Counted from the first letter of the stretch, positions 11,649-24,324 are shown. The stretch: 64,000 nt of DNA from Adineta ricciae (GCA_905250025.1 CAJNOJ010000047.1:372001-436000); one strand, 5' to 3'. Translations and numbers: made by a program. The notes: generated by a model from the sequence alone, not told the origin.

Positions 11649-12941
11649 GCTTTTCAAAACGTTCGAGTTTCGTTTATTTTTTGTTCAAATATGTGTATGT
11701 GCGATGTTCTGTTTGTGAAAGAATACGCGATTCTTCTTTCTTCCTTTCTGTAGTTTGTTTATGTTGTAGAAAAAAAAACTTATGCTGTTTGTACATGAAC
11801 TTAGCAGCGAGATTTATTAGTAAACATGAAAAGGGCTATCCTTGTAAACAAAAACACGTTAGATAACTTGATTAACGCCACGAAAGAGGAAATTTCGAGA
11901 TAATATTCTATCATCTTGCTGAGAAAAAGAACTTCTTTCATAAAATGACGACAGTGCTTACTATACAGTCATATTCATTCTTGTTTTCACAATGTGAATG
12001 TACTTTTTCGAAATTTCTCCACTAATGATTTCAGAATTTATCGAAAATTTGAATCGGTTACAATGCATACTATTCTAATCAGTAGGCCGACAAACATTAT
12101 CACATACTTGAAAAAAGTTATGCTGAAGATTATATAAACATAATAGTAAAAAAACGGAAGTAGAACTTTGTTTTCAAGTATTATTCCACATGTGATAGAT
12201 ACATAAATAGTATCGGTAATTAGAGTTCAGAACTATGTAGACTTTACAGATAATCATTTAGTCAGTTGTAATATCGTTATTATCAAATGTCGTAGTTGAC
12301 ATCAGACAACGATGTATCATTCAAAATATTCCGACCGGATGCGACACAAGTCGCTAATAGCAAGGATTGAACGATGACGTCAATGAGAATCTTGCCTTCG
12401 AGAGATACGACTCATCCTTATTTTTCGTATCAAATCACTCGCAAGCCCAATTGAATACAAAATGGTTAAACATGGATCCTTTTCTGATTGGCTGTTTCTA
12501 TGTTACCACAGCTACATCTATCTTCTGATGTATTTTTAGAAAAACATATCCTGTAAAGTCGATAGAATTCGGCTTGTATCATTAAACTACGCATTTTCAG
12601 ACGATAGAAATACATCATTGGTTCAAATAAGATCAATTACGTCGAAAGAATAACAACACAAAATAAAGTATAAGAAGAAAAGCATCGTATGACTCATCAG
12701 GAAACATCTGTGTATGTATGTTTTCCTTCTGGACAGAAAGCACGTAGTACAGCTTATTCAGATTGATGAATCAATGAATCATTGATTAAAAAACAAGTAA
12801 CAAGTTATATTTTGCGTCTGTTCGAGTATTCTAGACACCTGGAATGAATGAATAAATATTTTCGAATGTTCTTTTGCATGATTAAACCATTTGGTTAATT
12901 TCGTTTTCGAACATAACGATCGTATATTCGACAGAATAGTG
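11649..12941. other. intergenic, 1.3 kb, no gene recognised
   Basis: A+T-rich sequence between the zinc-finger gene and the DUSP. It probably contains the CTCF-like 3' UTR and the DUSP promoter. No conserved coding exon was found, in particular no rhodanese (MKP) domain for the DUSP downstream. Confidence 0.4.
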
Positions 12942-14245
12942 ATGTTTCTCAATAACAGTTATATGCCACAACGATCATCAAGTGAACAATGTTTGGCGAC
13001 ATCAACCCCGCCCAATGTTGGGCCGTCGCAAATCTTACCATTCCTTTACTTAGGTTCGCAAGAAGATGCACTATCAACGAAAGTTATGCAGGTAAATTTC
13101 ATGAAATAAGGTAACCTTTCGTATGGTATTTCGTTGCAAATAGGATAACCATATAACTCACGTGATTAATGTGAGTATTACGGGACAACGGGCGCCATTC
13201 CTGGAGGAAAACGATGATGAGCATTTTCTTCGAATACCTGTCAATGATTGTCTCACTGCTCAGCTATCATCGTATTTTGATCAAGCCTATTCATTTATTG
13301 GTAATTAATTGATTCTCTTTAAAAAGAAATATTGTTTTTATTTTCAATAGAAAAAGCTCGATTGAACAATGGTCGTGTGTTTATTCATTGTTTAGGTTAG
13401 TGAGTTGTTCTTCTTTGAATACTTTTTCTACTCTGGTCTTTTGTATAGCTGGCATCAGTCGATCTCCTGCTCTTGCTGTCGCATATATTATGCGTCATTT
13501 GAATCTTGCTGCTGATGATGCTTATCGCTACATTAAAGCACGTCGATCACATATATCTCCGAATTTCAATTTTCTCGGTCAATTATATGAATACGAACGT
13601 AGTCTACCATCGCCAACACGGCCAAATTCGGCAATTACAATGGTCAAATGTACTCCAGTCGAATTGACATTAAACGATTGTCGACGTTTTCTACAGGTTG
13701 AAGGTAGCAGTTCTCTCAAACGCGAACATAATAATGATCGACCCAAAGCTTTATCACGCCCGAAGGGTTTTAATTTCGATTTGGTCAATACACGACAACC
13801 TCAATCGCTACTCTCGCCATCGTCGGGAATTGCTAATCTATCCGTTGAATCACCTCAACCAACACATTCATCGTTACCATCGAAACTACTGCGTCCGAAC
13901 AGCATCACATTGAAGCGTTCATCGCCAACAAATGAATCTTGTCAATCACCTCAACTATTAAATAGTAGTTGTAATAATGAATCGAATTCGACGACTAATA
14001 AACGTGTCAAAACTTTACCAAGAAGTACAGATACGTCACCATTAGTGGAAAAAAATGATTTGATAAATACGATCTTCGAAGGAACGTCAAACTTATCGAA
14101 ATCTCCAACTCGATCGAGTTCAACTCATTCGTTGGATTCAGCATCGGACACAGCGAATGCAACAACAACAACAAATTCTACTCTTAACACAAACAAAAGT
14201 CGAACAAATTCATTGAATTCAAGTCGAGAATTACTGGTTTCATGA
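12942..14245 (+). CDS. dual-specificity phosphatase, MKP (DUSP8/16)-like
   Basis: Cysteine-based dual-specificity phosphatase, most like the JNK/p38-directed MAP kinase phosphatases DUSP8/16. Four exons: 12942-13091, 13144-13300, 13351-13395, 13449-14245, giving 382 residues. The catalytic domain runs from NVGPSQILPFLYLGSQEDAL through FLRIPVNDCLTAQ (the general-acid Asp region) to the signature loop HCLAGISRSPALAVAYIMR (HCx5R), then ARRSHISPNFNFLGQLYEYE. The signature loop is split by a 53-nt intron. The C-terminal ~200 residues are Ser/Thr/Asn-rich and low in complexity. The N-terminal rhodanese/MAPK-docking domain of true MKPs is absent in this model and in the 1.3 kb upstream, so this is either a short atypical form or lacks a distant 5' exon. 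The ATG at 12942 is the first usable one. Confidence 0.88.
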
Positions 14246-14735
14246 TTATTTGTTTCATTTGATATGTTTTGGTTAGGTAGAAATAGAGTAGTTCTTTTCT
14301 GTAGATAATAATAACCATTCTTGTCGTTTGGTGTGTACGCATGTATATATCTCTATAAATTACAATGATAAACTTTCATTTTGGTTTGTTTTCGTTTTCT
14401 GTTGTACTTTTCCTGTTGTATTTCAGTCTTTTGTTCTCATTATTTTGGATATTCATGGTTTTATTCGTGTGGTGTGTTGTTGTGCTGTATGTATATTAGC
14501 GTCTCTATACGCAATGAATAACTTAACTGAAAAATAAATGAAACTTATTGATAGGTTTCCATTTGAATATTACGAATTCTCTCTCGGCAAACTCAATCAG
14601 TGCTCGATGATAGTTAGAAGAGAAAAGTGTCGTAAGATTACGATATTGACCATGATTATTCAACACATCATCATTATTAGTTTGATTGCGTATCGTGCTC
14701 AGTGTTTCCTGATTCGAGATGCGAGAAACTTTTAT
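14246..14735. other. convergent intergenic region
   Basis: About 490 nt between two convergent genes. An AATAAA near 14533 on the plus strand is a likely polyadenylation signal for the DUSP. Nothing else recognised. Confidence 0.4.
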
Positions 14736-15327
14736 TCAGTAATCTTCTTTTAAGTTAAACATTGTTTTCGATCGAGGGATCCATGGGTTTTTCGAAGATT
14801 TCTTGTCGATATCCGCAAAAACGAGCATATCATTTAACGATGGCAATTCCTGTTTGACTGTTATTTCTCGGAATACGCTCATCGCTCGTTTATTTGCTCG
14901 GAAGGAATCTGCCGTTGTCGTTGGCCTTCCATGTTCATTATTTTCCATTTTCTCTCTTTGCCTATCCGGTGGCGCTGATTGATGGCGACGCATTTTAATC
15001 GAATAGAATGATATCGGTGTTCCTCCTCGATGCGATGGGCTGGCGGCAGGAGAAGGTTCATCTAATGATTTGTAAATCTGAGCTAATTGCAAACGTCGAT
15101 AGCAGATCTCTCGATCATAATTTGCGAGAATAACTCGCTCGCGTCGATCTAGCTGTTGCAAACGTAAGTCAAGTTGCGCATTTTCACGACGATGCAAACG
15201 CAGAATATGATCGCTCAATTCAATTAAACGAATTGATTTCTTAAAAGAAATGATTCGTTTATGACCAGTCCCTCTTGTCTAAACTTACTAAGTGAGGATG
15301 TTTTTGGGAATTGGAATTTTGTGCCAT
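14736..15327 (-). CDS. small basic coiled-coil protein of unknown function
   Basis: Two exons on the minus strand, 15327-15289 and 15239-14736, joined by a clean GTAAGT/TTAAG intron in phase 0, giving 180 residues. The start MAQNSNSQKHPHL is the only ATG that feeds the second exon. Residues ~15-70 form an Arg/Leu/Gln-rich helix (RRENAQLDLRLQQLDRRERV) likely to be a short coiled coil. The rest is Ser/Pro/Arg-rich and disordered, ending in PWIPRSKTMFNLKEDY. No domain was recognised. It is convergent with the DUSP gene and divergent from the EFA6-like gene. Confidence 0.65.
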
Positions 15328-16001
15328 TGTATTTATGTAGCAAATGAGTTGAATGAATTGGAAAAGAAAAACTTAAGAAGCTTAAGCAGGTGTAGCGTAG
15401 GAGAGAAAAGCTGCTCCTTTCTAATGAGTTGCAAATAGTTAACGAACTATTCACCTTCGCAACTAAATATTGCTTATGTAGATATCGCTCGTAACTCATC
15501 TCCTACAAATGAATGTAATTTTAGTTGATCTTCGTTGACGTAAGTAGATAAAAATTTATCCGAGAAAATGAGTTTCTTTTTTTAAAATTATAAATTAATG
15601 TTTTTCCTTTTTTAGCGTGTAGTAATCCGAAACTTCAACGACGTTCTAAGTACATTAAACGGTTTTCTTTTCCTATTCATTTCGATCCATAAGGAAAATT
15701 CGTCTAGTGAGTGTTTAGATGTCGCGCTCTACGAAAATGTTCGTGTTGTGAATTCGTTTGAAAATGGAATCGAATTTTATTTGTAGATGTAAATTCCTGA
15801 ATCGATTATCAGGTGAAATAAAAACAAACAGATCTTTGATAGACACATCGAACTGTTTCATTGGTTTATTAAGGAAACAAAGAAAATTTTCTTTTCTTGC
15901 CTTTTTTTTCCGCGCGCATTACTTGTTTGATCATGACTCACCGATCACTGTCAAACTTATTGCTACTCTTTCATTTCCTATTCAATTTCTAGATCGATCA
16001 A
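15328..16001. promoter_or_regulatory. divergent intergenic region
   Basis: About 670 nt between a leftward small gene and the rightward EFA6-like gene; it should contain both promoters. No TATA-like or conserved motif was identified. Confidence 0.35.
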
Positions 16002-19000
16002 ATGGCTTTAATGCCAATTGTTAAAGTAGTCGATCTGTAAGTTTACATTCCTTCAAGCTTGTCTTTATCTACATCAATTTTCGTTCGATTATTTAGATAT
16101 CGTCACGAATTGTTTGATAATGGTTTTGGTATTGAATGGATGGACGACAGTGACGATGAACCAAGGAAAATCATTACCGAAGAAACAACAAATGAGCATG
16201 ATTCACAAAATAATGATAATCATGTCAATGGAAGACATTCGCGATCGATTATTACCGTTCGGTCAATTGATAATAAAGCGACATGTCTTCCTGCACATAT
16301 CTGGAGATCACTTGCTAAGGTTGGTAGATACATTTTCCCGTTCAGTTGATACGCATTGGAAGGAACGTTTAGATTGTACCCGGTGATGTTGTCGTCGAAT
16401 TAAATGGCGTGAGTACAGCCGGACAAACAGTTGCTGAGTGTAAGAAAAGACAGTTTCCTTCCGAATGAAATCGAAATATGCTGTTTTAGTTGAAAAAAAT
16501 CTCAAACTATCCGGTAATCGAATTCGCATACGATTAAAGTCAGGTATGTAATTATCAATTGAATATTTTTAATTATATGCTTCTTTGCCTTGATGAATTT
16601 CCTTTTAGTGACTTTAGGTAGGTGTGCATGCAATGACTAACATACTTTGTAGATTAATTTCACACGAAAAAAAAAATAACGCTACTCTTAATTAGAATGT
16701 TGATAATGTTTTTTTTATTCATCGGATGCGTCGTTTTTTTTTACATGATGAGATTAAGAGATTCGACTGGTATGTGAAGCGATTGATACATGTCTTACAC
16801 AATGATTAGGATTGTTCGAAGGAAAAAAGATAAAACTATTAGTTACAAAACTTTACCTTCTCTTTCTTTCTTTCTTTCTTTCTTCTCGTTACAAATGTAT
16901 ATCTTCGGGCGTACGATTACAAAAGTGTTCGATTTCACTATTAACACCCACTTTTGATGTTACTATTTGTTCTTCTAAATGTATGAGAAAATTGATGAAT
17001 ATAATCGATTTTGTTCTTTTCCTTTTGTTCTGGACAAGCAACGTACATACTTGTACGCTCGGGGGATTCTTGTATCTACGTTCCTTCAACATCATGTAAT
17101 AGGGTAAAAGTCTTGAGAAGTTAGGAGGCGAAAAAGAGAAAGAGAGAGTAGAGAACGAAAGAGAAATAACCGTGGGTACCTTTTTGTCACCGGGCATTGT
17201 TGGTTGCATTGGCAAAGGATAGTTGTACTTACTTTCCGGGTATTTAAATATATATCTCTTTGCAATTTATTATTCATTTCTATTTTCTATCTTTGAGAAC
17301 CATTTTATATTATATTGACAACGTTAGATAGAAACGTGAACACTTGGGAGTCGTCAGTGATCATAATAAGATTATTTTAATAGAATATCTGTTGTATTTA
17401 TTTGAAAAACAAGTTGCCAAAAAGGAAAACATGATGCATTGCATACAGAACACATACTCAGGTAATGTAATGTTCATCAGTCATTCATAGATATAGTTTC
17501 ATGATAAATAAAGGGAAAAGAAAAAGAAAAACGTTGTCAGTTTATCTTTAGGTTCATTAATGTTTTCGGAAGTGTTAGCATGAACAGGCGATCGTATCTG
17601 ATTAAACGTCAAACGTAGACGAAAAGTCTTCAAACGAAGACATTGTTTTTCCCATTAGCTAGATGTACGTTTATAGTCCACCTAACATATCTTTCCTTAA
17701 GTATAGATTAGAGAATTTAATCTTCTATGCATAATAGAAATGACTAGAGCTTATCCACAGATAAACAGTTCTCTCTTGATGTAATATCTATAGACCGAAT
17801 AAATGTCAGAGAAATAGAATTTTTCTGATCTACTCGTTATTTTTCCTATTTTTTGCTTTGAATAGACAATAGTGGTTATTCATCAACTACTCTAACTGGT
17901 ACGACTTGGCATTCGCCATCATCACACAACAACGAACATTCGACTGACAATAAGATCTTAACCAACGGTCACTCACACATTCGGTCAACAATCAATAATC
18001 ATTCAATGACAAATGGATACAATAGTTCAACAAAAAGTCGTTCGTGTGAAAACAATCTCGATACATGCGGTCGAAAAGTATCGGATGAGTTAGCATCGTC
18101 ATCGTCATCATTAATTGATTTACCTACTCCAATCGCCAACGGTAACACTGATTACGACAATCTCGCTACTGTCAATGGTCATGAGGAAGTCAATGGCGAA
18201 AGTACAATAATTCGACCGCCAATTACGAGAATATCCGTACAACCTCAATCACCCATATCCGGCGGACTTGATCAAAAAACGAAAGATGAAATTGATGCGC
18301 GATTAAAAGATATTGACGATGAATTCGAATTCAATAGTAAGATAGAATCATTGAGATTTGACATTTTGTATGTCATGTTTTTCCTTTTATTTTTAGTTCC
18401 AGTTACTGCGGAAACAGTTAATAAATCAGTTGACTTGCCTTCAGCAAGACGATTAGCAAAACGTCTTTATTCATTAGATGGATTCAAATCAACCGACGTG
18501 ATGCGACATTTATGTAAAAGGTAATGGACAAAGTCATGTTGATTAAAGGAAAAAACAACTGATGTTTTCTCATCTAAAATCTTTTTCTCAAATCATACGT
18601 TACCTTCGTTAAGCTTGTCCACCGAACATGCAATGTCTGTTTGCATGAAAGAATCCTTTTTTTTTCTATTGCTTTTTTGCTCTATTCTTAATTTGATTAG
18701 AATAACATGCTTGCGTGCATATAAATAAGAAAGACAGGAAAGCTAAGCAGAATTTTTATTGCGTCATATTCCTTTTTTTGTCGGGAATTTGTCTTCTCTC
18801 TTCCCTCTCCCCCCCATCATCATCATTATCATCATCATCTTTATTCCTATTCTTCGTCTTCGTTCTTAGTTTTTTGTCAAAATCTGCTTCTATCAAGCAA
18901 CTACTGATTCTTTTTCTCCTGTTCTTGAGTCTTCCGGCTAGACTGTTTTCTCTCGTTTCCTTTCCTCTCCTTTGGAAGCGAACGCATCATCACCATGTGT

Positions 19001-21257
19001 GCATGAAAATAGTTTTGCGGCGAGCGAAGCGACTGAGCAAGCAAACAAGCAATGGAGTTTTTTTCATTGCGCCTGAATTGAACATTAGCGAGTAAAGTAT
19101 AGGAGTAGTTGGGGAGCCGATTTTCGCCGCGTTCTCTTTCACAACTACTGGCAANAAACAGAAGAGAGGACAAATGATTGATTACAAAGATAGATACATG
19201 TTCATTAGTCAGCGATTTTATTGTCAAAAAGAGTGATGTTTGACCTTGAAGAGAGATAGTTCAATATAATAATTATTTCGTGTACACCGGAAACGGGTTT
19301 GTAGGAAGCACATGCGTTCGCGTGCGTCACGCTCATCGTCATTCACGCGTAAAATATACTTTGTCATTTTCATTGAACAAAATCTTCGTTATCGGTTTTT
19401 TCCCCTTTGCTTCTTCTAATTCTCTCATTGAACTACTTCTCGCTTGGACACATATTCGTCATTAATGCATAACATAATTCATAGGACGATGCGAAAGAGA
19501 AAAAAAAATGAAGATACGGTGCTCAAGAATATTTGTGTTTGCGGAATGAGAAAGAGAGAGAGAGAGAAAGAAAAAAAAACTGCAGCTAACTGCGTTTTTA
19601 CGATTGTTTACATTCAAACAGCGAGATCGCTTTTTTTTTATCTTCCTTGTGTATTTGTCTGTCGACACATTAGACACTTATTGGTATGTATGCAGTAGGA
19701 AAAAAAGAACGATACAGATATCGACTAGTGATTTGTATACATTTTAGTGTCTATGAATACAAATGACACATAGTTAGAATGTCTGTTGATGATATGTTGT
19801 AGTTTGAATATTAGAAGTGGAGAGTGAGAGATTTTTCTTCTTGTTGCTAAGGATTCGATGTAAAACTGACTAAAGTAATCAATGAAGCAGATGTCGGGGA
19901 AATTGAAAGTCAATTTTGTGAGGAAAATCCCATGGCGTGATAGAAGAAATGATAGAAAAGAATGGTTTATTTCTTTTTTTATGTCTAGAACTCTTGCTTC
20001 CGACGATTATAATGACGTTCGCCTAGGTGGTCATGGAACATTACATGGTTACAGCAATATTGTTAATCCATTTTTAGAAGTGAGTTTATGACTTTTTTTC
20101 TTTGTAATCAGAAAACGACTCGTTGACTCGATTTATTAGATTCCCGATACCAGTAAAAGTATTGAATACATGCAGGTAAACATCAACGACTTGTGAATAT
20201 CAACGAACACATTCTTCTCTTTAGGGTTATCTTATGCGCAAATGTTGTGTCGAGTCCGATGGAAAACGAAGTAAGTAATGGAATTCAATCGAAGTAGATC
20301 TAATTTATTTTCTTCATCGTAGCTCGATTTCTACGTCGTGGATGGAAAGCATATTACGCCAGTTTACGTGATATGGTTCTCTATTTGCATAAAAATGATC
20401 AACAACCTACAGCGATCTTGATTGGTGATACAAATGCTATACGTTTACATCATGCATTCGCTCAAGAAGCGGTGGATTATCGTAAACGACAGCATGTTTT
20501 TCGTTTGAAAACGTCCGATTGGGGAGAATATCTTTTTCAAACAAGTGATCGTGATCTCATGAATCAATGGATCGATACGATAAATTTAGTTGCCGCATCG
20601 TTTTCCTCTCCACCGTTACCAGCAGCTATTGATTCAGTCTCATTGCGTTTTCAACGTCCGCTTTTGCCAAGCGTCCAAACACGTTATTCGATCGTAAGTA
20701 ATCTGGATATTTTGTTATTCGTATGGTAACTGTTTTGAGTTTGTCTAGTTTGAACAATATGATTTTATTGTACATCAAATCAACGAATTAAGTAAACAAT
20801 TAAATGATTTGAGAATTCAATCGTATGCAAATAATACAATTAATGGTGATATTAAACAAATAAAAGCATGTGATATGATTGAAAATAAAGATAAAATCGA
20901 TTATCTTCAATACGAAGTAATTCACTAAACAAAATCCGTCTTTGTTCACTTCTTTGATATTCTGTTTTCTAGTTACAACGATATGAAGCATATGCGGATC
21001 GTCTACGTCGACATTTTCAACAACTACAAATTGATCATTCATCTTTGAAAACTAATCTTCATGATCATCAACAACATCATAGTTTTATTGGACCTATCGA
21101 AGCGTTCTTGGGCCTTAATTCTCCTCAACAACAAACATCTGTTAGTTATAAAAAAAGTTCGCAATCAGCCAATATTGCTTTAGCAAATGCGAATCGCTAC
21201 AGTTATATGATGGCTGTTAATACACATCCTGTAGCCATCAAAGAACATCGATTATAA
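16002..21257 (+). CDS. EFA6/PSD-type protein: PDZ, Sec7 start, PH, coiled coil; Sec7 core missing
   Basis: EFA6/PSD proteins are plasma-membrane exchange factors for ARF6 that link membrane traffic to cortical actin. Exons: 16002-16036, 16097-16319, 16373-16439, 16490-16543, 17866-18336, 18397-18520, 19989-20079, 20140-20175, 20225-20270, 20323-20693, 20749-20916, 20973-21257 (656 residues, all in frame). An N-terminal PDZ-like part (NGFGIEW loop; PGDVVVELNGVSTAGQTVAE) is followed by a Ser/Asn-rich linker. The first ~28 residues of Sec7 (PSARRLAKRLYSLDGFK, DVMRHLCKR) are then recognisable. The next exon already reads IVNPFLEIPDTSKSIEYMQ, which leads into the EFA6-type PH domain (GYLMRKCC, FLRRGWKAYYASL, VFRLKTSDWGEYLFQT, WIDTINLVAA) and the conserved SSPPLPAAIDS, RPLLPS. 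A helical tail follows. About 160 Sec7 residues, including the catalytic glutamate region, are absent between 18520 and 19989, where an N sits at 19155. Confidence 0.85.
16861..16884. repeat. (CTTT)n microsatellite
   Basis: About six copies of a CTTT tetranucleotide inside the 1.3-kb fourth intron of the EFA6-like gene. Confidence 0.85.
18816..18839. repeat. (ATC)n microsatellite
   Basis: A near-perfect run of eight ATC-type triplets with one variant, just after a C-run, inside the long intron where the Sec7 exons are missing. Confidence 0.8.
19155..19155. other. ambiguous base (N), probable collapsed assembly gap
   Basis: A single N in the 1.47-kb stretch between the first Sec7 exon and the PH-domain exons of the EFA6-like gene. 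Confidence 0.6.
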
Positions 21258-22353
21258 TGAGTCTGATATTCATATCAACTGCACACCTTCCTTAGCACAA
21301 GTGTTTTTACAGTGCGTTTTAGAACTGTTACATAGATAGAGACAAAAGGTGTATGCACAATCTCTTTATTATTATTTTTTTGTGAACATGCTCAATTCTC
21401 CTTCTTTTTTTCTTCTTTTCTGTCGTGTTTTTTCTATTCACGATCTTCTTCACTAGTCTTACTTCTTGTTTGCTTCTCTTATTTTGTGTGCGTGTGTATA
21501 TATCTTTATATGCTGTCGTTTTTCTTTCTTATTTCTTTTTCTCTTTGCCAAATCCCGGTGGAAGATGGGAGAACGGCAACTCTCGCGTTGTGGCTCACAG
21601 AAATATTTCAAATAGACAGCAAAACAACAAAAAAATTTGCGAATTTTCGAAAAACTCATCAAGGACAATAATCTCCGAGTTAATCAGAACGATGATAAGA
21701 AGAGAAAAAACGACGCATAATCAATCATGCTAATGGGTATTTAGGATTGATCATTTCAACGATAATTCGAGAAAAAAAGATGTGCAAATTCGAACGAAAT
21801 AGATAAGAACAAGTTGCAGCGGAGAAGGAGAGAAAAAATATCTACTAACAGTCGCTGAAATCTCGGTGAATCGACATACGATCGTGCTTGAGTATACGCG
21901 TACGATTTTGCAACTCAAGTAAATAATAGAAATAGTTTAAAGAACGAACGGAAGGAAGTACACAATGACATATTTAAAGTGCTTCCAACTAGCACAATTG
22001 AATTATATAAAAAAATAATCAACACTGCCAACGTTATCCACTCATTACACTCTTCAGACAGTCTAATGACTGCCTGAAGGTAAACTAATGAGTATAAACA
22101 AGCGAATAGATTGTTGAGATCAACAATTTCAGATAAAGTTTAGTAATGTTTTCCTAAGTGTGCACTTAATTCGATATGAAGGACATTCAGTCGAGAGGAT
22201 CTCTTGATTTTTTACTCAAATGAATCGGATTCTAAGTGCAGACAATGCCTTGAACTTTGTTCAAAAAAAAAACATTTAAGTTTTAAACGTAGAAGAAGAA
22301 AAACAAATGTACTTGATTTTCGTTGCCAATATTCTTCTATCCAAAAACTTCTT
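21258..22353. other. convergent intergenic region
   Basis: About 1.1 kb between the 3' ends of the EFA6-like gene and METAP1. T-rich and low in complexity in the first part. It contains the imperfect palindrome annotated at 22041-22092. No coding sequence recognised. Confidence 0.4.
22041..22092. repeat. imperfect palindrome (hairpin)
   Basis: An outer stem CTCATTA (22041-22047) pairs with TAATGAG (22086-22092). An inner 12-bp stem CTTCAGACAGTC (22052-22063) pairs with GACTGCCTGAAG (22068-22079) with one mismatch and a TAAT loop. The loop is too short for a normal miRNA precursor; a small foldback element or RNA 3'-end structure is possible. Confidence 0.6.
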
Positions 22354-24072
22354 CTAGCTGATGTTATTTCCATCCATAAACCAAGGTTGACCAGATGAGC
22401 GTGCGGTTAGGATATCACAGCCTGTGTCAGTGACAAGAAATGTGTGTTCAAATTGAGCTGAGCGTTGACCGTCTTCGGTAGCTGATGTCCAATTGTCGTT
22501 CCAAAGAATATCACGCCATGATCCTATCAAAATACGATTGCAAGAAAGTTCCGTTTCGTAACTCATCTTACCAGCGTTAATCATAGGTTCGATTGTGAAT
22601 GAATGGCCCGGTTTCATTATACCAATCGCTTTGTTTTCTAATATCGAGAAAGTCAGAAATGACTAGAGTGTAGAGTGTTCGAAATGCTTACTGGCGTAAT
22701 GAGGAATATTTGGAGCACAGTGAAAGAGTCTAAATATCAACGAGTAGATGTGTAGATTGATAGGAAGAAGTTTACTTATGAATGCCGTGTCCACAGTATG
22801 AACGAACGACCGAACAACCGTTAGCTGTCGCATGCTTTTGAATTACATTTCCAACATCGCGATATTTTGTACCTGGACGAACTATACACCAAGAAAATTT
22901 TCTTCGAGTTTCGGCACCACTTTCAAGAGACTTACTCATTTCCATAGCCTTTTCTAAACATTCGTAGGTTGTACGAACGAGATCTCGAGATTTTTGGTCG
23001 ACGTTGCCAACAAAAAATGTTTCGTTGAGATCACTATGAAAACCACGTTTATACACACTTATATCAACTAGAAACGTTTGGTAAAGATGACATTGGTAAG
23101 ATTATTTCTTATTTCAAACTTACTGTTAACTATATCACCATCCTGTAGCGGACGTAAATCAGGTATTCCATGGCAAATAATTTCATTAACACTCCTAGAG
23201 ACACAATTGGATTACATTCAGGTAGAGAAGAGAAAGATTTTCAACAAACGTGCAACATGATTTTGGAAACTTGTAATAATTCAATGGCGACGGATAGCAC
23301 TCATTCTCAACACAACACTAAATAAACGAAGATTTCAAATATTTTTACAGGAAAAACTGAAAGTTTACTTCATGAACAATGCGATCTATCTCCTCTGTTG
23401 TCATTCCGACTCGAAGTGATCGTGCAGCTTCGTCTAAGACAATTCGGCCGATCTAAATATACACAGATAGTTTTCCTAAGATAGTAATCCGGCCTACGAA
23501 CTCGACATGTATCACGTAATATATCTTGTTGTTCGTCGGTTAGTACAACAATCGTGCTACTTGCTGATTTTTCACCTTCTTCAGATTTCGATCGACCATT
23601 TGGGTCATCCGCGTAATCAGGTCGTTCAATATGTGGTGGAACGAGACGCCGTGGAGTCTAAAACAATCGCTAAGAAGAAATCTTTTCGGACAGAATCAAT
23701 CTTACGATTGGATAAGGTCTCAATTTTCCAGTAAAATGAAAGCCTGGCCATGGATTATAGTTCTCTGGATTTTCACTAGATGAAGTGGAACTTTCTAAAC
23801 ACAACGAAAGTTTCACTAGGAATCATTCTACGATCGAATAAAACATACTTGCAGATGTATGAAGTTTCTTGTGTTCTTGCCAGTATCCTTTAAAACAATC
23901 TTGTGAGCAAAAATACGAACCATCAATAAGACCTATAGAGAAACAGCTGCACTAATTGAAATGACATTTATGAATTTTTACCTAATTTGACACAATTTGG
24001 ACATCGAAGTTTGGCCTTGTCTCCACAATTTGGTGTTACACATAAATGTTCTTCCACAGCAGTGCTTGCCAT
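22354..24072 (-). CDS. METAP1: methionine aminopeptidase 1
   Basis: Cytosolic ribosome-associated metalloprotease that removes the initiator methionine. Twelve exons on the minus strand: 24072-23982, 23932-23849, 23794-23706, 23657-23502, 23452-23369, 23317-23250, 23194-23124, 23067-22936, 22881-22776, 22729-22692, 22637-22572, 22523-22354. That gives 384 residues; human METAP1 has 386. The N-terminal MYND-type zinc finger ([19 protein letters not shown] ... YFCSQDCF) is intact. Catalytic landmarks: [26 protein letters not shown], metal ligands in VDI-like IDIS and [21 protein letters not shown] and AQFEHT. Two introns (22935-22882, 54 nt; 22571-22524, 48 nt) are multiples of three without stops, so an unspliced reading seems to insert 18 and 16 residues in the catalytic domain; conserved spacing shows they are introns. 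Confidence 0.95.
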
Positions 24073-24324
24073 GTTAATATATCTATAGAGGAGTTAAAAT
24101 AAAATAGATTTCTTTTCCTTTTCTGTAAATGACTGAAAATGCGCAGACAAAAAATAAATATATGTTCTTTTTTCGTTGAGTAACTTTTCACAACATTGAA
24201 AAAAAGACATGACAATAGTGACTCTCTCTCTAAATTTTTTTTTTCATAAATAAAAACAAAAAAATAATCGAATGAATTCTATTGCACAATCGGTATGTAT
24301 TCACATGAGGTATCCAATAGATTC

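Noticed and set aside
16812-17277. Several short open frames on both strands in the EFA6 intron
   Set aside because: They are low-complexity readings of CTTT and poly-T tracts with no conserved features.
22041-22092. The hairpin as a microRNA precursor
   Set aside because: The four-base loop and short arms do not fit a Dicer substrate.
22882-22935. An 18-residue catalytic-domain insertion in METAP1
   Set aside because: Consensus donor GTAAGT and acceptor TATAG flank it, and removal restores exact spacing to the family.
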